Below the pieces are notes generated by a model. The model made no database searches and had not been told where the DNA came from. It worked only from the letters and a program-made list of their open reading frames with translations. 64,000 nt of DNA from NCBI GenBank assembly GCA_001643675.2, contig LSRY02000020.1, positions 1,109,501 through 1,173,500 of the forward strand. The letters run 5' to 3'. The translations under genes were made by a program, and so were the position numbers. This document shows, one piece after another, positions 56,781-64,000 of this stretch (the first letter of the stretch is position 1; each line of letters starts with the position of its first letter). This DNA comes from Monocercomonoides exilis (Eukaryota > Preaxostyla > Oxymonadida > Polymastigidae).

Positions 56781-59700
56781 TCAATTAGAATCAGCTGGAT
56801 GTATAGCAGAGATTGTCTGGCGCATTCCTTCCAAAACGAGCTGTCTGATCTGAGGGCGCAGCTTTGAGTACAAAAAGAATGTTTCAGCGAACGATTCACT
56901 TGAAGAGAAATAAGAATTACAATAATAATAAGAAGAATAAGAGGAAGAATTCGAAATAGAATTTAGAAATTCTGCTCGAATGGAAGCTTTTGCCTTTTGT
57001 AGAAGCGGTCTTCTAATCATCGTTGGTACAAGAATCGGAAAAGGATGACGAGATTTTCTCTTCTTCTGAGAAGAGCTGCCAGAAGGTGTTGTAACAGAAG
57101 GGCGGGAAGGAAAATGCGAAGAAGGAGAAAACAGTGCAGATGGAGAAAAAGGAGAGAGAAGCGGTTGAGTAGGTGACTTGGGAGAAAGGAGCAGAGGAGG
57201 AAGAGAAGAGGAAGAGGAAGAAGAGGAGGAAGGATAATACGATGACAATGAAGAAGAAGACGACGAAGGTACTAAGTTTGTTGAAGATGATGAGTTGTAG
57301 ACGATACTAGCTGTGGAAGAGCGTCTTTGTGTGCTTCTTCCTCTTCTCGTGAACTGCCTCGTGCTCAGGTCAAATCCCACTGCGTCAAGAAACTGCACCA
57401 TCACCTCCTCTGGCGATAACTTCTTTTCTGGTTCTTCTTCGGATTCTTCTTCCTCTTCCTCGTCCTCATCTTCTTCTACTTCTTCTCCTTCTCTTTTTTC
57501 TTTTTCTTTCTTTTTTCTTTTCCCTTTTTCTGTTTTTTTCTCAAATGGACTTGTTGGAAAATATGAAGGAGTTGATAATTGGAGCGACGATGGACGAGGC
57601 GAAGGAGTAAAACTGGAAGAAGCGAAAACGGGCGATAAGCCGCATCTGTAGCTTGGATAAAGATCAGATGCTGGAGCGGTGTATGGAACACGAAGAAGAA
57701 GCTCTTCTTCAGTAAAATGCCACTTAGGAAAAAATAAAATAAAATAAAATAAAAAAAACGCAGAAGATGAAGTACGAAAGAGAAAGAAAAACGAATGTGA
57801 ATTTATATTTTTGAAAAGAAAGTGTTGTCATTCAAAAGAGTGTTTTTGAGAAGTTAAAAGCCAAAGTAATGTCAATTATTCAAAAAAAAAAATGTGTAAA
57901 AATATTCGAATTGATATGAATGAAATAAGTTTAATGCATTTATGTATAATCTGCATACCATCTCTTCCATTGCTGCCATTCGAGCTGCTGAGCAAATAAG
58001 ATACTCACGAAATATGTTTTGACAGCTCACAACTGAAGATAAGTGAATTAAGAAAATAAGGAAAAAAATTGCATATGTAGAATAATTGGGTGTTATATAT
58101 ACAGAAAAAGGAGATAAAAAAAATGAAAAGATAATCAATATCCCTATTTCTGGTACAAAATACCATCTACAAAACAAAAACATTTTTTGAACACAAAATT
58201 TCACTCAAACTTTTCGCTCTGAAAGATTCCAGCCTCAATCGAAATTTCATCTGAGCACCGACTTTAGTCAACAGTGAACAAATCAGTCGAATTGATTTGT
58301 TTCTCTGTAGAATGCGCTTGCGAACCATAAATGGACCAAGAGCCCTGTCAATGAACATATTCAAACAAATAAAAGAAAAGAAAAGAAATTGATAATGATA
58401 ATGATAATGTTAATAGAATTCAATTAAAATTTCATATTTTAAAGGAAGATAAATTGAGAAGTTCAAATAAAATAATGAAATTAATGAAAACGTTCCAATG
58501 AATAAAAACAAAAACAATAATATAAATTTAAATTTAAATAACCTTGTTATAACAGGAAACGCCTTCGTCATTTCCTGCGCTTTCATCTTTATCATTCTAT
58601 TTTTTCTTTCAATCTCTTTCTTCTGCTTTATTATCGCGATCATTCTTTTCGCTTGCCTTCTTGCCCTGTCCTCTTTCAATGCATCACCCAACAGCCACAG
58701 CCTCGCTGATGCTTCTATCGCAATCAGCCATTTCAAAGTGATGCTTCGATTTTGCTGTTGAACCCGCTTGTTTTCCTTTTGCAGCCTAAACTTTTCAATC
58801 CTTTTCTGCTCCGCCTCTTCTTTCTCCTTCATTCGCCTAAAGTTCAACCTGTCTTCTTTTTCTCGCTGCTTCTTCACCATCAGCAGCCTTTCTGTGGACG
58901 GTGATTTTTTCGCGTTCTGACACTTGCCAAGCGGAAGAGGCGGCAGGACGATCGAGCGGGAAGTGTGTGGCGCGCCATAAAATGCCCTTGTCGCAGAGAA
59001 ATCAACAGATGCATAATTTGAAGCAGAAGACGCAGACTGCGATAAAACAGGAAGCCGTGAAACAGGAATGAAAAACGGTTGGGGCGAATGCAAAGCAGCT
59101 GTTGGAGACTGAAAAATGGGAGGTGATAGTGGGGTGCGAGGGATTTCGATTGAATGCTTTTCATTCTTTCTTCTTCTTTTCCCTGAAGGATCAGAATTTT
59201 CAGTCAATTGTGTCTCAGGATATTTTGTTTTTCTTCGGCTTAGCTTCCTTGCATAGCTTCTTTCAGTTGTATTTGCTCTGAAAAGAGTGCATTGAGAATC
59301 CAGGGACATTCTCGTCCAATCATCCATATACTGAATAACGTTTTCTCCCTTCTCTTTCTCGATAACATCCGCCAATGCAATCGCTTCCATCACATCTTCA
59401 ACGCTTTGCTGCACTAATCCTTCGGGTCCTCCAGAAATTAGCCGTTTTTTTGATTGCTCCATTAATAATATCTCTTTTTCTGCAGGAGATTTTGAATTAA
59501 TTTTTCGAACTGATCGTCTCAATTCTTTAATTTTTCCATCTACGGTTACTGATGATAATCTGCCAATTGAACAAGCAGTTCGAGGAGTGGCCAACAAATC
59601 GATTGAAGCTTTAGATTGCCGAAACAAAGACAAATTTTGATTTCCTTGTAAACCTCTCTTAAAATCTGAAACATGATCAAAATGATTCGAATCGTCTTGA

Positions 59701-60060
59701 ATTGGCAAAGGCAATCTCTCATTTTCTTCCTGTTCAATTAGAGGAACTTTCTTTTGGGGTATTTGTTCATTCATGGAATTTAAAGTTTGATACAAAGACA
59801 GTTGATCATCTATTAACACAAATAATAAACTAATAAAATGCTTTTATAAAAAATCAAAATTGTTTACCGCCTTGAGAGAAAATCCAATGAAATTTTGGGT
59901 CTTCTTTCTCAAAAAATGATGAGTTGAACTCTTTAAAATCCCGATGAGGATTTGAAACATGGAAATTTGTAGTTTGATCTCGTAATTTATCGCTTAATTT
60001 CAAAGATTGTTGCAAAGGAACACTGCTTGGCTTTGAAAATGAATGAGAACTAACTTGCAT
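56781..60060 (-). CDS. Hypothetical protein, five exons, helical and low-complexity
   Basis: Minus-strand exons 59868..60060, 58543..59809, 58211..58344, 57959..58032 and 56781..57722 join in frame (phases 1, 2, 1, 0) to 869 residues. I do not recognise the family. The first 300 residues are mixed and Ser/Pro-containing. Residues of about 340-420 form a basic, helix-prone stretch (EKEDRLNFRRMKEKEEAEQK and neighbours, likely coiled coil). Around the three central introns is the most conserved-looking part: ITRALGPFMVRKRILQRN, then SIRLICSLLTKVGAQMKFR, then QNIFREYLICSAARMAAMEE and WHFTEEELLLRVPY. The C-terminal exon has a Lys/Glu block, the folded-looking LSPEEVMVQFLDAVGFDL, Ser-rich runs and a final helical segment. 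The start codon is 180 bases from the divergent SF3B5 gene. Confidence 0.75.
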
Positions 60061-60240
60061 TCACCAAATTTCTCAAGATAAATAAAACGCAGAAAAATAT
60101 CCAATTGCAATGCTTGAAATAATAAAATATATGTTACTCTCTGAAGATGCTTTTTGTTTAAATTGAAGCTTTAAGAAAAGCACTAAAATTATTTTTCAAA
60201 ACATCTTAATCCCAATTTAAAAATAAAAATTCCCATAAAA
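60061..60240. promoter_or_regulatory. Short divergent intergenic region
   Basis: 180 AT-rich bases separate the start codons of the minus-strand 869-residue gene and SF3B5. A shared bidirectional promoter is likely; no specific element can be named. Confidence 0.35.
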
Positions 60241-60634
60241 ATGAGCTGGATATCCCCACAAGCTGATCATTTACAACAAAAATACACTGGTACGGGGCAT
60301 TCCGATACTTCTCAGTAGTGTGCTATATTTATTTATTATTATCGATGCACTGCAATTGATTATATCTGATAAATATCATTTTGACAATAAATAGTGAATG
60401 GATGACAACAATTCAACGTGATTCGTGTGCTTCATATATTGGGCATCAGCATATGCTTTACATGATGGCCATGGCACGTAATGAATCATTAGGAAAAATT
60501 AAATATGAGCTTCTTGAAGTTTGAAAAATAGTTATCTTCAAATTGAAATTTTATTCTTTTTTAAAATATTTAAGAAAATGTTTCAACCTTGTGGAACACC
60601 TCCTAAGAAGGATGATGATCTTTTACAAAAATGA
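60241..60634 (+). CDS. SF3B5: Splicing factor 3B subunit 5 (SF3b10), three small exons
   Basis: Exons 60241..60314, 60395..60518 and 60575..60634 join in frame (phases 2, 0) to 85 residues, against 86 in human. SF3B5 is a small core subunit of the SF3b complex in the U2 snRNP, which recognises the intron branch point. The product aligns end to end with the family: DHLQQKYTGTGHSDTSHEW (human EHLQSKYIGTGHADTTKWEW), IQRDSCASYIGHQHMLYMM, ARNESLGKIKYELLEKM and MFQPCGTPPKKDDD. Each exon is too short to be seen as an open frame by itself. Donors are GTAGTG and GTTTGA. Its presence fits a genome that splices almost every gene. Confidence 0.93.
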
Positions 60635-62379
60635 ATAATCAAGTGTATTTTTTCTCAGATGTTAATGCTTATATTTTGGAAGTTTTTAAACATTTTTGTG
60701 AAATTTTTAAAGTTCCTTTTTGTTGTAATTACTGGATTTATTCAGGCTAGTTTTATTATTGCTAAATTATACATTTTTTATATAATGCAAGCAAAAAGAA
60801 CAATGAATCAGAATTTTTAAATTCTTGGAAATTTCGCTTGTTTTATTTATTTGTTTATTTGTTTATTTGAAAAAGTTTGTTTGTTCAAAAATAAAATGAA
60901 GGTTATATATTTTTGATTGGACTTTTAATGGATTGGTGCACAATTTCAGACTTTTCATGTAGATGGGAATGAACATTTTTCTTTTATTCATTTTATTTTT
61001 GTACGTTTAAAATAAAATTATTGTCACAATTTTATGAATAAAACGTAAAAGCATTTTCAGTCATCTAAAAAAAAAAGTTTCAATTCTTTCTAAAAATCTC
61101 ATTTTCACATTTTGATAAAAATGTAAAAAAAAAATATTTTTGATTCAAAAATGTAATGAACTTTCAATTTAACAAAAACTTTAAAAATTTCACAGTTTTT
61201 ATGAAAAGAAACGTTAATTCGTGAAACATAAAAAATATAATAAAATCATCCAAATGAAGATAACTCAATCAATTACGAACGCCAACAGAAGTGCTACAAT
61301 ATTTAATGAAAAACTAATATGAGGTTATAATCAAGAAGAAAGTTTAGGGCTATAATTTTATCTTGACCTTTTTTCTTTATCTTGACCTTTTTCTTTTTTG
61401 CAATGCTTTCAGCTTTACACAAGCCTGCGATAAATAAAAAAATAACCAGAAATGTTTGAAATGTTTTAATTTCCTTATTCTATATTTTTTTTTCAATATT
61501 TCTTGTTTTACAAAAAGATCGAGGATTATAATAATTTTATGTTTTGATCATTGACTTGCTGCTTTTTCAGCGAATATTTTTTATTAGAAGTTTTAAGCTT
61601 TCATATCATAATACATCGTTTCTTTTTTATAAGTTGAACTTGTTTTAAACTTTCTCAACTTGTTTTTTTGACATTTTTTCTCATTTCACACATTTTTTCA
61701 AAAAACACGATTTTAAGGACAAATATGAATTTGTTTTGAAATTTATTGAAATGATAAATAAACATTATTAAAATAAAACGATTCTTGGATGAAAAAATGA
61801 TTATTTGTTTGTATATGTTTGGTAATTAAAATAACAAAAAAACCATATATACTTGCTTTTTAGTTAATCTTCTTGAAAAGTTCCTTTTCATTTCAAAACT
61901 TAATACAAATAAACGATAATTAAGACTTTGTATATTTTTTTCATTTAAATAAAATTTGTCACAAACACTTGTTTATATAAAAAATCGTGTTTTAAGCAAA
62001 AACAGTGAAATGAGAAAAAAAGGTTAAAAATTAAACTAAAAAAGTTAAAAACAAGTAAAAATAATAATATTGAAATGTGGAATGATGATGCTGTGGCTTT
62101 AAACGTTCAGTATGAAATATTGGTTTCACAGCCATCAAGTCTTTGATCTGGGTCCTGAAATAATAAAAATTTTAAATATTATTTGGTACATAAAAATATC
62201 AAATTTTTTTTCCACAGAATTCTGAAAAACAAAAATATCAAGAAGTCTATTTAATTTGTTTTTGTTTTTCGCCTTTTCACAAATCAAAAATGCAAAAATA
62301 AGTTTCAAAAAAATAGGGTTGAGATAAAATTTTGAGGTCAAGATAAAATATGCACCCTATAGTTGATTTGCAAAATATA

Positions 62380-62475
<96 letters not shown>

Positions 62476-62579
62476 AAGAATTCAAGTTAAATAAAATATA
62501 ACAAAAATAAAAATTCAAAATATTCATTAAAGAAGATAGATTGCGCAACACATAGCCTTCGCAATCAGTTGTTCAAATA
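60635..62579. other. AT-rich non-coding region
   Basis: Mostly featureless AT-rich DNA. It includes the tetranucleotide repeat listed below and one exon-like minus-strand block (62107-62154) preceded by a good acceptor, described under findings. Confidence 0.55.
62379..62474. repeat. (ATAA)n microsatellite
   Basis: About 24 units of the tetranucleotide ATAA without interruption, about 100 bases beyond the stop codon of the minus-strand membrane protein gene. Confidence 0.93.
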
Positions 62580-63972
62580 TTAATGATAAATAGAGTTTAC
62601 ACCGAAGTTTTTGATGTCTAGTTCAAAATTTCCATCATCATCGGTTTGATTATTATGTAATTCATTTTCTCTTTCAAATTCTTTCCAGAGTACTCCTTCA
62701 AAAGGGAAGTAATAACCCACTTCATCCAAATTGTTATTGTTATTTTCTTCTTCAGTTGCCTTCTTTTCGTGTTCTTTTTGCAGCAACGGAGTGCTATCAT
62801 TGGCAAATGGCACGTCTCCTTGTGTGTAATCACCACGAAATGAAGGATAGAAAGAAGCAGTTGAATCATTCGATAGAGTTCGAAATGATGTTATTGCTCT
62901 GGATTGAGCTTTTCCAACATGAAGTGTCTTGGAGAAGGCGAAATACGTGAAGATAATTATAACCACAAGTGTTGGCGCAGAATTCTGTGCAACAGAAAAC
63001 AACATTATTCTAATTATAGGTCGATAGCTAATGCACATGTTTCAAATTAAAGTGTCGTATTTCATAAAACAACAAAAAATCATTTAAAAAATAGGAAAAA
63101 TATACACATATATAATGGATACGAATAACTTCAAAAAATCGTTTTTGTAAAAACAAACCATTCATTTTCATTATAATAGCAGTCTCTCATTTCCTTCTCT
63201 GAGTTCTTGATAGAAGTTTGATAACTAAATGAATCAAATGCAAATGTCCAAAGAAATATAAATGAAATCATAAATAGGAGGAAAATAAATGCATGAAGAC
63301 GCCTAATTGCTTCTGTGGTCTGATGGTTAATTTTTGGTATTTTCCTTACAATTAAAAGTAGTTTAATTGCCATTATCAGAGTTGGTAAAAGAATGCAAAC
63401 ATCAAGAATGGAAGACAATATTGTGAGAACAATTTCACTAATGTTATAATTAAAATGCAACAAAAACGAAATAATTATAAATAAAGCAGTAAATGCATTT
63501 AAAATTATCGTTAAAAGAACAATGAAGATTCTCTTGGTTTTCAACGATTTGATCAAGGGAATAATTGTCACTTTAGCAAGCCAAATAACAAGAAGATTCC
63601 AAGCACTATAAAATAGCGTATTTGGAATATCTTCACAAATTATTGACAAACTCTGAGAATTAAAAGGAATTGGAATAACACTAACAACGCAACTCCACAA
63701 TTGATACAAAGAAAACATTGAAAATACAATTTGTTTCAGTACATTTACTCGTTTTTTGTTTGTGAATATCTCATCAACTATTAGGAGAACAATTAGAAGC
63801 AGAGAAATCAATTCGGAAATAAAACTGATTAAAAACCAAAAAGAACTTCCTCCATATATATCTTCGAGAAAATATGTTAAAGAAAATACAAAAAAGCCAT
63901 ACCATAACATGAAAAATCAATATCTGGTTGGAGAGCATTTCTGAATATTTTTTCTTTTTCATTTTCATTCAT
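62580..63972 (-). CDS. Seven-helix membrane protein, family unknown
   Basis: Minus-strand exons 63903..63972, 63159..63861 and 62580..63027 join in phases 1 and 2. The first intron would be only 41 nt (donor GTATGG, acceptor CGAAG); without it the gene starts at ATG 63910 and has 399 residues with one more hydrophobic stretch. With it, a short charged N-terminus (MNENEKEKIFRNALQPD) precedes seven predicted membrane helices: FWFLISFISELISLLLIVLL, then segments around QLWSCVVSVIPI, NLLVIWLAKVTIIPL, IFIVLLTIILNAFTALFI, LTILSSILDVCILLPTLIM, FIFLLFMISFIFLWTFAF and, after the second intron, TLVVIIIFTYFAF. A polar C-terminal tail of about 110 residues rich in Asn, Glu and Asp follows. The topology is that of a receptor-like seven-helix protein, but no family motif is seen. 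Confidence 0.66.
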
Positions 63973-64000
63973 CTTTTTTATTAAAGGTGTGATCTGAAAT

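Overview
This is a gene-dense, AT-rich window from a protist nuclear genome. Nearly every recognisable gene is split by short GT-AG introns (about 41 to 500 nt, 38 placed here by frame and homology), all three standard stop codons are used as stops, and several proteins carry very long Ser-, Glu/Lys- or His-rich low-complexity stretches. The giant beta-helix surface protein and its decayed relative resemble the large Pmp-like surface families of metamonads, especially oxymonads such as Monocercomonoides and Blattamonas. That placement is an inference, not a proof.

Layout, left to right. 1-1090: a broken pogo/Tigger-type DDE transposase on the minus strand, cut by the window edge. 1414-4995 (+): an unrecognised 1115-residue protein. 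5448-7433 (+): a PHO80-like cyclin with a predicted membrane segment. 8367-12271 (+): a CDC25-type phosphatase with seven exons. 12272-13616: non-coding, with a pure TTC microsatellite. 13617-20166 (-): a 2135-residue coiled-coil and disordered protein. 20286-30854 (+): a 3522-residue single-exon surface protein with a signal peptide, six spaced Cys-motif modules and a C-terminal membrane anchor. 30855-33380: non-coding DNA with three palindromic or inverted-repeat elements. 33380-34450: a decayed relative of the surface protein. 34450-37720: a more GC-rich island of broken coding remnants.

39096-41983 (+): PIG-W/GWT1, the GPI inositol acyltransferase, in eight exons. 42690-43247 (+): ribosomal protein eL36. 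43730-44486 (+): ribosomal protein uL5. 44658-54824 (+): a YAK1/DYRK kinase whose last exon adds about 2,500 residues of low-complexity tail. 54825-56780: non-coding. 56781-60060 (-): an unrecognised 869-residue protein. 60241-60634 (+): SF3B5, a small spliceosomal protein hidden in three short exons. 60635-62580: non-coding. 62580-63972 (-): a seven-helix membrane protein.

Functionally the window mixes housekeeping genes (ribosome, spliceosome, GPI anchor synthesis), a cell-cycle pair (cyclin next to CDC25), a regulatory kinase and a surface-protein locus surrounded by repeats and pseudogenes. Splice sites were read by eye from frame continuity and family alignment; no RNA evidence was available.
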